This document shows positions 1 to 6,626 of a stretch of DNA of 14,645 nucleotides, one piece after another; position 1 is the stretch's first letter; every line of letters starts with the position of its first letter. The stretch is from Bacillota bacterium (GTDB lineage Bacteria > Bacillota > Clostridia > Oscillospirales > Butyricicoccaceae), in NCBI GenBank assembly GCA_030705725.1, contig JAUZPW010000013.1, positions 1 through 14,645 on the forward strand. The letters are read 5' to 3'. Under the pieces are notes generated by a model. It made no database searches, was not told the DNA's origin, and saw only the letters and a program-made list of their open reading frames with translations. A program made the position numbers and the translations under genes.

Positions 1-204
1 ATCTGCAATAAAAGCAAACAGAATATAGACGCTGGAAAAGACATCTCCTGGGGCTTTGAGGTAGATTCGCTCGACAGGACGATTTCCCTGCTGAAAGAGA
101 AGGGATATAATATTATCGGGCCGTTCTCGCCAAACCCCGGCGTTAAATTTGTGTATATTCTGGACCCGAACGGAATGAAAATCCAGTTGATTCAAAATCA
201 GTAG
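1..204 (+). CDS. VOC (glyoxalase/bleomycin resistance fold) protein, 3' part only
   Basis: The frame is open from base 1 to a TAG at 202-204 and gives the last 67 residues of a protein whose start lies outside the window. The residues GFEVDSLDRTISLLKEKGY, then PNPGVKFVYILDPNGMKIQLIQ, are the typical C-terminal half of a vicinal-oxygen-chelate module: a beta strand, a helix, a 'GP' turn, then the closing strands ending in DPNG-x-x-I-x-L. In metal-dependent glyoxalases the residue before the final 'L' is usually a metal-binding glutamate (IEL); here it is glutamine (IQL), so this half may not bind metal in the standard way. Substrate cannot be told from this fragment. The gene ends 14 bases from the convergent DUF2284 gene, with no clear terminator between. 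Confidence 0.75.
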   Translation: MCNKSKQNIDAGKDISWGFEVDSLDRTISLLKEKGYNIIGPFSPNPGVKFVYILDPNGMKIQLIQNQ

Positions 205-218
205 CGTAAATCAGAACG

Positions 219-749
219 TCATTCGATAAAAACCGCCGAATACCAGTTTTGCTGCTGCTTTTCGTTTTGCAGCACGTCAAGCGGAAGCGAAAGGTTGTGA
301 ACGGTCTTAAAAACGTCTATTCCGACGGAATGGAAAGCCGGACGCGCCGATTTCGGAAAGCGGCAGCTCGCCCCGTCTATGCAGGAGCATTTCTCGCAGC
401 TTGAGCAGTCGCTCATTGAAAAAGCCATATAATAGCCCTTTAAGAAGGCTTCGCGTTCCAGCCCGAATGAAATTTCGTGGCTCAGCTTTTTTTCGTGCGT
501 ATGTATAATAACTCCCCATGAGTAGCGCCTCAGGATTTTTTCAAAATCCCAAGGAAGCGGGAACCCCGGCCTTGACGGGCAGGTATGGTTTTTGCCCCAG
601 TCACCGCATCCGAACATACATTTCAGCAAGGTCCTGCTGTCGAAGGCAATATCGTCGATTCCGAATAAAACCGCGTCGCTTGCCCCCATTTGCAGCGCCT
701 TTTCCAAAAAAGACTTAGCGTCCGGTCTCCCCTGAATCTGTTCTTTCAT
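219..749 (-). CDS. DUF2284 family cysteine-rich (predicted metal-binding) protein
   Basis: A 176-residue soluble protein. Two cysteine groups are visible: Cys44, Cys48 and Cys57 in the segment LKCMFGCGDWGKNHTCPSRP, and Cys115, Cys118, Cys121, Cys123 and Cys129 in the segment SDCSSCEKCSCIDGASCRFP, followed by 'RPAFHSVGIDVFKTV'. This layout (CxxxC...CP, then CxxCxxC...CRxP..xRPSxExxGIDV) is that of DUF2284, a family predicted to bind metal or an Fe-S cluster; no reaction is established. On the minus strand a GAGGGG motif lies 5 bases before the ATG at 749, supporting the start. It is divergent from the ferredoxin-type DUF362 gene at 896, with 146 bases between, so the two could share control. 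The family call is firm; the function is unknown. Confidence 0.85.
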   Translation of the reverse strand: MKEQIQGRPDAKSFLEKALQMGASDAVLFGIDDIAFDSRTLLKCMFGCGDWGKNHTCPSRPGFPLPWDFEKILRRYSWGVIIHTHEKKLSHEISFGLEREAFLKGYYMAFSMSDCSSCEKCSCIDGASCRFPKSARPAFHSVGIDVFKTVHNLSLPLDVLQNEKQQQNWYSAVFIE

Positions 750-826
750 AATAGCCCCTCTATTCTGCTTATTTTTGTCAGCCGCATACTCTAAATTACA
801 TAATTTTCTTTTATATGAAATTTTAC

Positions 827-855
827 TTCAAATCCGCATGAAAAGCAATTAAGAT
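827..855 (+). promoter_or_regulatory. Possible sigma-A promoter for the DUF362 gene
   Basis: TTCAAA at 827-832 and TAAGAT at 850-855 are 17 bases apart, each matching 4 of 6 consensus positions, and sit about 40 bases before the start codon. The match is weak. No better pair was found in the 146-base divergent region, and none convincing on the minus strand. Confidence 0.3.
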
Positions 856-895
856 AAAGACAGGAAAAAAAATCCGCAAAAAATGGGAGGATAAA

Positions 896-2002
896 ATGAG
901 TAAGTCAAAAGTGTATTTTACCGACATGCATGCCACTCTCGAGGAAAACCTGCTTCAGAAGCTCGCAAGGCTCGTAAAAACCGCGGGGATCGAAAAGATC
1001 GATTTCGAAAATAAATATGCCGCCGTCAAAATCCATTTCGGCGAGCCGGGGAATCTGGCGTTTCTTCGCCCCAACTATGCCAAAGTCGTGGCCGACATTG
1101 TCAAGGCGCGCCGTGGCAAGCCGTTTCTTACCGACTGCAACACGCTTTACGTCGGCGGACGTAAAAATGCGCTCGATCATCTGAACTCCGCATACGAAAA
1201 CGGCTTTTCGCCGCTTTCCACCGGGTGTCACATTTTGATAGCCGACGGCCTTAAAGGAACGGACGAGGCGCTTGTCAGAGTCGACGGCGGCGAATACGTA
1301 AAAGAAGCGAAAATCGGACGCGCCGTAATGGACGCGGATATTGTAATTTCCCTCACCCATTTTAAGGTGCATGAATCCACCGGCATCGGAGGCACGCTTA
1401 AAAACATCGGAATGGGCTGCGGCTCGCGAGCCGGCAAAATGGAGATGCACAGCGACGGAAAGCCCGAAGTCGACCTTGAAAAATGCGTCGGCTGCGGCTC
1501 CTGCGTTAAAAACTGCGCTCACGGAGCGGTAACGGTCAAAAACCGCAAAGCGGATGTAGACCGGGAAAAATGCGTCGGCTGCGGAAGGTGCGTCGGCGTC
1601 TGCCCGACTGACGCCGTCCAGCCGATAAACTATGTTTCAAACGACATTCTCGATAAAAAAATCGCCGAATACAGCTGTGCGGTGCTGAAAGGCCGCCCGC
1701 AATTCCATATAACTCTGGTGGTCGACGTATCGCCCTTCTGCGACTGCCACTCCGAAAACGATATTCCGATTGTGCCGGACGTGGGCATGTTCGCGTCCTT
1801 CGACCCCGTTGCGCTGGACCTGGCCTGTTCGATGGCCGTCAACGCCCAGCCTCCTGTAAAAGGCAGCCTGCTGGACCAAAGCGGAAGCTTACATAACGAC
1901 CATTTTACAGACGTCCATCCCGATACAAACTGGAGGGTAATGATCGACCACGCGGAGAAACTCGGCCTCGGCAGCACAGATTACGAGCTTATAAAAGTGT
2001 AA
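896..2002 (+). CDS. DUF362 domain protein with two 4Fe-4S ferredoxin motifs
   Basis: A 368-residue protein. Residues 1-190 and about 240-340 form the DUF362 domain (for example VKIHFGEPGN at 44-53, and DADIVISLTHFKVHESTGIGG around 146-166). A ferredoxin insert holds two complete cluster motifs: Cys197-x2-Cys200-x2-Cys203-x3-Cys207, and Cys226-x2-Cys229-x2-Cys232-x3-Cys236-Pro. Such proteins are common in anaerobes and are often annotated simply as 4Fe-4S binding proteins; they probably pass electrons or assemble cofactors, but no reaction is established. The start is supported by GGGAGG seven bases or so before the ATG. There is no signal peptide or membrane segment, so it should be cytoplasmic. 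The gene ends at a strong terminator (2027-2050), so it is probably transcribed alone. The neighbour DUF2284 is also cysteine-rich, which makes a shared Fe-S or metal theme possible but unproven. Confidence 0.88.
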   Translation: MSKSKVYFTDMHATLEENLLQKLARLVKTAGIEKIDFENKYAAVKIHFGEPGNLAFLRPNYAKVVADIVKARRGKPFLTDCNTLYVGGRKNALDHLNSAYENGFSPLSTGCHILIADGLKGTDEALVRVDGGEYVKEAKIGRAVMDADIVISLTHFKVHESTGIGGTLKNIGMGCGSRAGKMEMHSDGKPEVDLEKCVGCGSCVKNCAHGAVTVKNRKADVDREKCVGCGRCVGVCPTDAVQPINYVSNDILDKKIAEYSCAVLKGRPQFHITLVVDVSPFCDCHSENDIPIVPDVGMFASFDPVALDLACSMAVNAQPPVKGSLLDQSGSLHNDHFTDVHPDTNWRVMIDHAEKLGLGSTDYELIKV

Positions 2003-2026
2003 AAGTAAAATCTATCGATAAAAAGG

Positions 2027-2050
2027 GATGCGCTTCGGCGCATCTTTTTT
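2027..2050 (+). terminator. Intrinsic terminator after the DUF362 gene
   Basis: Perfect 7-bp stem GATGCGC / GCGCATC closed by a TTCG tetraloop and followed by six T residues. It begins 25 bases after the stop codon. Confidence 0.93.
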
Positions 2051-2103
2051 GTTTGTTTTGCAGCCCATATTCTTAAAATATTTTTTTATTTGAGTGATTG
2101 TTC

Positions 2104-2131
2104 TTGACATGCGTCTGTATTATGGTATTAT
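2104..2131 (+). promoter_or_regulatory. Sigma-A promoter of the synthase-GntR unit
   Basis: TTGACA at 2104-2109 is a perfect -35 box; TATTAT at 2126-2131 is a one-mismatch -10 box with a 16-base spacer. Transcription should begin near 2138, leaving about 40 bases of leader before the ATG at 2180. The -10 box abuts and overlaps the palindromic operator beginning at 2130. Confidence 0.7.
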
Positions 2132-2162
2132 TGTATACAATTATACGGTGATACCGTAATAC
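2117..2162 (+). promoter_or_regulatory. Palindrome array, likely operators for the adjacent GntR/FCD regulator
   Basis: Three symmetries are nested here. ATTGTATACAAT (2130-2141) is a perfect 12-bp palindrome with a GTATAC core, of the kind bound by FadR-subfamily GntR dimers. TACGGT-GAT-ACCGTA (2144-2158) is a second perfect inverted repeat. An outer pair, GTATTATGGTAT (2117-2128) and ATACCGTAATAC (2151-2162), are reverse complements with one mismatch. The array covers the -10 box and the transcription start, a position suited to repression. Assigning it to the product of 3558-4214 is inference from proximity. Confidence 0.6.
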
Positions 2163-2179
2163 ACGAAAGCAGGGATAAT

Positions 2180-3553
2180 ATGATTATTTACGACAAAAGA
2201 ACAAACCTGCTCGAGCAGCACGATTACCACTACAGTCTGCAGGATGTAGCTGAACCAAATTTGTACCGGGACCTGTTTCCGTATGATGAAGTTCCCAAAA
2301 TTTCCTTCAACGACCGCAGGGTTCCGATGAACACGCCCGAGGATATATGGTTAACCGACACGACGTTCCGGGATGGTCAGCAGTCCCGCGAACCTTATAC
2401 CGTAAAGCAGATGGTTGATTTGTTCAAGCTGATGCACAGGCTCGGCGGCGAAAATGGGCTTGTCCGCCAGACAGAATTTTTTGTCTACGGCAAAAAAGAC
2501 CGCGAGGCGCTCGAAAAATGCCGTGAGCTTGGCTACCGTTACCCCGAGATTACGACATGGATACGGGCAAATCCCGATGATTTCGGGCTTGTAAAGGACC
2601 TCGGCTTAAAGGAAACGGGCATTTTGGTGAGCTGCTCCGATTATCATATTTTTAATAAGCTTAAAATGAAACGTCCGCAGGCGATGGCGCTGTACTTAAA
2701 AACAGTGGAAAATGTAATTTCCGCGGGGCTCATTCCGCGCTGCCACCTTGAGGATATAACCCGTGCCGACTTCTATGGTTTTGTCGTACCCTTTGTAAAT
2801 GAGCTGATGCGGCTTTCCGATGAGTCCGGCATACCCGTCAAAATCCGCGCCTGCGACACAATGGGCTACGGGGTGCCCTATCCGGGCGTTGCTCTTCCGC
2901 GAAGCGTTCCCGGCATAATATACGGGCTGAAGCATTATGCGGGCGTGCCTTCGCAGCAGCTCGAATGGCACGGGCATAACGACTTTAATAAAGCCGTTGT
3001 AAACGCGGCGGTTGCATGGCTTTACGGTGCCTCGGCGGTTAACTGTTCCCTCCTTGGGATCGGTGAGCGTACGGGGAATATTCCGCTCGAGTCGATGGCC
3101 ATCGAATACGCGTCGCTCCGCGGCACCGCCTCAGGCATGGATCTAAGCGCCATAACCGATATAGCCGATTATTATAAAAAAGAACTTAATTACCCTATCC
3201 CTCCGATGACGCCGTTTGTCGGCAACGACTTTAATGTAACCCGCGCAGGAATTCATGCCGACGGACTGTTGAAAGACGAGGAAATATATAGTATATTTAA
3301 TACCGAAAAGCTTCTTAATAAGCCTGCATCCGTTTCGGTCAGCAATATGTCGGGGCTGTCCGGGATCGCTTTCTGGATAAACCGGTACTACCGCCTCGAA
3401 GGCCCGAATTGCGTTTCAAAAACGGATAAAATAGTAACGGACCTCAAAGAATGGGTCGACGAGCAGTACAGGCAGGGGCGCGTAACGGCAATAAGCGATA
3501 AGGAGCTAGCACAACGGCTAAAAAACTGTTCTTTTAATAACCGGATTGGGTGA
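2180..3553 (+). CDS. DRE-TIM synthase of the isopropylmalate/homocitrate synthase family, candidate Re-citrate synthase
   Basis: A 457-residue cytoplasmic enzyme of the HMGL-like (DRE-TIM) superfamily, which condenses acetyl-CoA or another acyl-CoA with a 2-oxoacid, or runs a related cleavage. The barrel begins near residue 57 with LTDTTFRDGQQ (Arg64, Asp65), continues through PRCHLEDITRAD (His189, Glu191), and carries the metal-binding pair His264-x-His266 in LEWHGHNDFN and the GERTGN motif at 295-300. An N-terminal extension of about 55 residues precedes the barrel. The roughly 130 residues after it do not show a clear leucine-binding LeuA regulatory domain, which argues against ordinary 2-isopropylmalate synthase. 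Clostridial proteins of this type include the Re-citrate synthases, so that activity is my leading guess; homocitrate or another condensation remains possible. No leu, aconitase or isocitrate dehydrogenase genes are in the window. An AGGG-type ribosome site precedes the ATG. Four bases separate its stop from the regulator's start. Confidence 0.8.
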   Translation: MIIYDKRTNLLEQHDYHYSLQDVAEPNLYRDLFPYDEVPKISFNDRRVPMNTPEDIWLTDTTFRDGQQSREPYTVKQMVDLFKLMHRLGGENGLVRQTEFFVYGKKDREALEKCRELGYRYPEITTWIRANPDDFGLVKDLGLKETGILVSCSDYHIFNKLKMKRPQAMALYLKTVENVISAGLIPRCHLEDITRADFYGFVVPFVNELMRLSDESGIPVKIRACDTMGYGVPYPGVALPRSVPGIIYGLKHYAGVPSQQLEWHGHNDFNKAVVNAAVAWLYGASAVNCSLLGIGERTGNIPLESMAIEYASLRGTASGMDLSAITDIADYYKKELNYPIPPMTPFVGNDFNVTRAGIHADGLLKDEEIYSIFNTEKLLNKPASVSVSNMSGLSGIAFWINRYYRLEGPNCVSKTDKIVTDLKEWVDEQYRQGRVTAISDKELAQRLKNCSFNNRIG

Positions 3554-3557
3554 TAAC

Positions 3558-4214
3558 ATGAAGAAAATTGATTCGTCAAAAATGGATAGTCATTCTCTTA
3601 CCATGCAGGTCTTCAACATTCTGCAGAATGACATCCTAAACGGTGAGCTTGAGCCGGGCGAATCTCTGGTTGAAAACCGCATTTCCGACGAACTCGGGGT
3701 GAGCAGAACTCCTGTGCGCGAAGCGATAAGCAAGCTGGAGCTTGAGGGTCTTGTTGAATCCGTTCCCAACAAGGGGTCAATTGTCGTCGGAATAAAAGAC
3801 AAAGACATCCGGGACATTTACACCATCCGCATGTATATCGAGGGCCTGGCCGCCAACTGGTCGGCGGCAAATATCACCGAAGACCAGCTCTCGCAGCTAA
3901 GGAATATCGTCGAGCTGCAGGAGTTCTACGTCGGCCGCAGCGATTACGCGCAGATCTGGCAGCTCGATACCCGCTTCCACAAAATAATTTACGATTCGTG
4001 TAACAGCACAATACTAAAAAATACGCTTACTGATTTTCACCATTTCATTCAGAAAGCGCGCGAGCTGTCCATAAAAAAATCCGGCAGAGCCGAAATGTCG
4101 GTCAAAGAACATTATAAGATTTTGGAAGCGCTCGAACAGCATGACTCAAAGCTTGCAGAAGCCCTAATATCCGAGCACATTAGCAACGCGAGGGCAAACC
4201 TTTCGATCGATTAG
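3558..4214 (+). CDS. GntR family regulator, FadR/FCD subfamily
   Basis: A 218-residue DNA-binding regulator. Residues about 10-78 are the winged helix (LEPGESLVENRISDELGVSR, then TPVREAISKLELEGLVESVPNKG). Residues about 85-215 form the all-helical FCD ligand domain, with the usual metal-site residues in place: Asp137, His141, His185 and His207. Such domains commonly sense small carboxylates. I chose the ATG at 3558 over an upstream in-frame TTG at 3546 because GGTGAT at 3549-3554 is a good Shine-Dalgarno match four bases before it; that site overlaps the synthase stop codon, so translation is probably coupled. The gene is co-transcribed with the synthase and likely represses the shared promoter at the palindromes 2117-2162. 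The ligand may be the substrate or product of the synthase, but that is inference. Confidence 0.88.
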   Translation: MKKIDSSKMDSHSLTMQVFNILQNDILNGELEPGESLVENRISDELGVSRTPVREAISKLELEGLVESVPNKGSIVVGIKDKDIRDIYTIRMYIEGLAANWSAANITEDQLSQLRNIVELQEFYVGRSDYAQIWQLDTRFHKIIYDSCNSTILKNTLTDFHHFIQKARELSIKKSGRAEMSVKEHYKILEALEQHDSKLAEALISEHISNARANLSID

Positions 4215-4243
4215 TCCCAGATGGTGTTTTCACGGCAAATGCT

Positions 4244-4276
4244 AAACAGTACGGCTTAAAAGCCGTACTGTTTTTT
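4244..4276 (+). terminator. Intrinsic terminator after the GntR gene
   Basis: A near-perfect 14-bp inverted repeat, AAACAGTACGGCTT (4244-4257) and AAGCCGTACTGTTT (4260-4273), with a tiny AA loop and a run of six T ending at 4276. It lies between convergent genes; the minus-strand reading has only three T residues, so it mainly serves the plus strand. Confidence 0.9.
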
Positions 4277-4312
4277 ACTATATTTACCGTTTGACGTTTC
4301 CCGCCCCGGCGC

Positions 4313-4888
4313 TCAGCCCGCCCATATGCCGTATGTTCCGGTCGGAGGGTCTCGAAAGAGCGGAATATGCGGCGGGTAAAACGTAAAAAAGCCGAAAGCA
4401 AAAGCCGCCAGGATAAACAAAAGCAAGACCGTAAACACAAAGAAACGGTTCCGCGCTTTGTTTTTATACAAACGATAAGCGACACCCTGCGAAAGCGCCG
4501 TTGCCAAAAGCAGTGAAAAAACATCCAGAAAAAGCGATTCGATACCCAACGCCCAGGTATAAGTGTAATAGAATCCCAGTATAATAGCCGGGCTCAAAAG
4601 AGCTGCCGAAGCGGATGAGATCATCCATTGTGAAGCTGAAACCTTGTTTTTTTCCGCCAATAAGCAATACCCCGCCGCCCACCACAAAATCGTGGGCCAG
4701 AACGCGAGCTTCAAGTGCTCCCATACGCTTTCGTTGATCGGCGCGAATATTCCTGCGACGTTAAGTCTGCCCAAAAGATCAAAAACATAGTGGTTAAAAA
4801 CGCCGATTGCGAAAATAGCCGGGACGCCCCAAAATATCCAACGCTTGGCGGCATAATCCGGCAGCTTTAACGGTTTGGCCGAAATCAT
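4313..4888 (-). CDS. DUF6512 family integral membrane protein
   Basis: A 191-residue membrane protein with about five hydrophobic segments, near residues 17-37, 60-77, 87-107, 119-138 and 149-171. The sequence FAPINESVWEHLKLAFWP (about 48-65), directly after the first membrane segment, is the signature of the DUF6512 family found widely in Clostridia; its function is not known. The start is supported on the minus strand by GGGAGG six bases before the ATG at 4888. It stands alone between the GntR gene (convergent, with a terminator in between) and the ger operon (divergent), so the context gives no role. There is no signal peptide distinct from the first membrane helix. Confidence 0.78.
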   Translation of the reverse strand: MISAKPLKLPDYAAKRWIFWGVPAIFAIGVFNHYVFDLLGRLNVAGIFAPINESVWEHLKLAFWPTILWWAAGYCLLAEKNKVSASQWMISSASAALLSPAIILGFYYTYTWALGIESLFLDVFSLLLATALSQGVAYRLYKNKARNRFFVFTVLLLFILAAFAFGFFTFYPPHIPLFRDPPTGTYGIWAG

Positions 4889-4960
4889 ATAAAACCTCCC
4901 GTTCCGCGATTTATTGTCGATACGTTCTCTACTAAAGCAGGCATAAGCACTGCTTTTTCG

Positions 4961-4991
4961 TGAATACTTCGGCCATATTTTACCTATACTA
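4961..4991 (+). promoter_or_regulatory. Sigma-G-type (forespore) promoter of the ger operon
   Basis: TGAATA at 4961-4966 and TATACTA at 4985-4991 are separated by exactly 18 bases. The Bacillus sigma-G consensus is GHATR, 18 bases, CATWHTA; the only departure is T for C at the first -10 position. The -10 box ends 27 bases before the gerA-type ATG, giving a leader of roughly 20 bases. Sigma-G control is known for ger receptor operons, so the match is expected biologically. TATACT could also be read as a sigma-A -10 box, but no TTGACA-like -35 lies at the right distance. Confidence 0.7.
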
Positions 4992-5018
4992 TAAAAAATT
5001 TCAAATTGAGTTGAGCTA

Positions 5019-6626
5019 ATGGGCTATTTATTTAAGAAAATCAGACTTGCAAAGCTGTTGAACGAAAACCGAAAAAACGTTGACCTCGATGATGAGAGAG
5101 AGCAAAAGCTCATCTCAAAGGATTTGGGAGAAAACATAAAAGACCTTCGCTCCGTCATAGATAGCGGCGGGGATATAGTCCTGCGCGAATTTTGCATAGG
5201 AAATGATAACAAGCCGAACGCGGCCGTGGTGTTTATCGAAGGCCTTGTAAATAAAGATATTCTCGATGCAAGCGTCTTAAAACCGCTTATGTTCTTGTCG
5301 GCGCTGCCTGATAAATCGAAATCAGGGCTGCATGATATAGATTTTATCGAAAACAACCTGCTTTCTGCGGGAAATATAAGCAGATTTTCGGCTTACGACG
5401 AGCTGATTGATAACCTTTTTTCCGGCGAAATAATACTGCTCGTCGGCGGTGCATCGGAAGGGCTTGTAATAAACGCGTTCGACCCCAAAACGCGCGCGGT
5501 CGAGCCGCCGATGACGGAAAGCGTTGTCAGGGGCTCGAGAGAGGGGTTTACGGAGAGTATAAGAACAAATATATCCCTCCTTCGCCGAAAAATTAAAAAT
5601 CCCGATCTCTGCTTCGAAAAAATTAAAATCGGAAAGAAATCGAAAACAGACGTCGCCGTCGCGTATCTTAAAAGCATAGCGGATCCCGCTCTTATCGAGG
5701 AAATAAAAAAACGTCTTGGAGAAATCTCAATAGACGCCGTACTTGAGTCCGGCTACATCGAACAGTTTATCGAGGACGCGCCGTTTTCCATATTCCCGAC
5801 GGTCGCGAACAGCGAAAAACCCGACAAAGTGGCTGCTAAGCTTCTCGAAGGGCGCGCCGCGATATTCGTTGACGGAACCCCCTTCGTTCTGACGGTGCCT
5901 ATGCTCTTTATCGAGAGCTTCCAGCGCTCCGAGGACTATTACGCCAGGCCCTACTATGCAAGCATGATCCGTCTTATTCGTTTCGCGTGCTATTTTATAA
6001 GCGTTCTCGCCCCCGCGGTTTATATAGCCCTCACAACGTTTCACCAGGAGCTGATACCCACGAAGCTCCTGCTTACGCTTGCTGCGGGGCATGAGCAGAT
6101 TCCGTTTCCGTCCGTTATCGAGGCTTTTTTCATTCTGACGGTATTTGAGATACTCAGGGAGGCCGGCATCACAATGCCCCAGCCAGTCGGGTCCGCCGTG
6201 AGCATCGTAGGCGCGCTGGTGCTGGGCGAGTCGGCTGTAACTGCGGGTCTGATCGGGCCTTTTATGGTCATAATCGTCGCGCTGACCGCCATATCGGGCT
6301 TTGTTGTCACGGCACAGATCGATTCCGCCACCGTTTTAAGGTTTGTGTTTTTAATTCTCGCAGGCGCGGCGGGCGGTTTCGGTATCATAATGGGCATGCT
6401 CGTGGTCGGAATACACCTCGCTTCCCTGCGTTCTTTCGGGATTCCGTATCTGTCGCCCATATCCCCCTTCATGCCCGCCGAACAGAAAGACGCTTTAATA
6501 AGAGCTCCCCTGCGGACTTTTATATTCCGGCCGACATCAATAGTGAAGAAGAATATTACGCGTCAAAATCCCGGCGCTCTGAGAAAAAATAATGAGAAAA
6601 ACCCGGGAGGACAAAATGAAAATTAA
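5019..6626 (+). CDS. gerKA: Spore germinant receptor A subunit (GerA family)
   Basis: A 535-residue subunit of the inner-spore-membrane receptor that senses germinants. The N-terminal soluble domain covers residues 1 to about 305 and includes the family landmark VEPPMTESVVRGSREGF (about 160-176), which usually reads VRGPREGF; here Ser replaces Pro. The C-terminal membrane part contains hydrophobic segments near 322-342, 364-385, 393-430 and 441-470, followed by SPISPFMP near 478 and a basic hydrophilic tail. The length is normal for the family. The ribosome site (TTGAG repeats) is poor compared with the downstream genes. It is the first gene of an A-C-B operon, the order seen in Bacillus subtilis gerK, and is preceded by a sigma-G-like promoter. 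The symbol follows that gene order and family; the germinant cannot be predicted. Confidence 0.93.
   Translation: MGYLFKKIRLAKLLNENRKNVDLDDEREQKLISKDLGENIKDLRSVIDSGGDIVLREFCIGNDNKPNAAVVFIEGLVNKDILDASVLKPLMFLSALPDKSKSGLHDIDFIENNLLSAGNISRFSAYDELIDNLFSGEIILLVGGASEGLVINAFDPKTRAVEPPMTESVVRGSREGFTESIRTNISLLRRKIKNPDLCFEKIKIGKKSKTDVAVAYLKSIADPALIEEIKKRLGEISIDAVLESGYIEQFIEDAPFSIFPTVANSEKPDKVAAKLLEGRAAIFVDGTPFVLTVPMLFIESFQRSEDYYARPYYASMIRLIRFACYFISVLAPAVYIALTTFHQELIPTKLLLTLAAGHEQIPFPSVIEAFFILTVFEILREAGITMPQPVGSAVSIVGALVLGESAVTAGLIGPFMVIIVALTAISGFVVTAQIDSATVLRFVFLILAGAAGGFGIIMGMLVVGIHLASLRSFGIPYLSPISPFMPAEQKDALIRAPLRTFIFRPTSIVKKNITRQNPGALRKNNEKNPGGQNEN

Noticed and set aside
905..1522. A 205-codon minus-strand frame inside the DUF362 gene
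   Set aside because: It lies wholly within a well-supported gene with intact ferredoxin motifs and its translation shows no recognisable domain.
3546..3557. Upstream TTG start for the GntR regulator
   Set aside because: It overlaps the synthase stop region and lacks a spaced ribosome site, whereas ATG 3558 is preceded by GGTGAT at the right distance.
4934..4958. Hairpin AAAGCAG / CTGCTTT followed by T residues upstream of the sigma-G promoter
   Set aside because: It resembles a weak terminator, but no plus-strand gene ends upstream of it, the loop is nine bases and the stem is partly A-T. It could insulate the ger operon, but the evidence is thin.
6592..6615. Upstream ATG start for the germinant receptor C subunit
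   Set aside because: It would add a charged MRKTREDK leader before the signal peptide and place the GGGAGG ribosome site inside the coding region.
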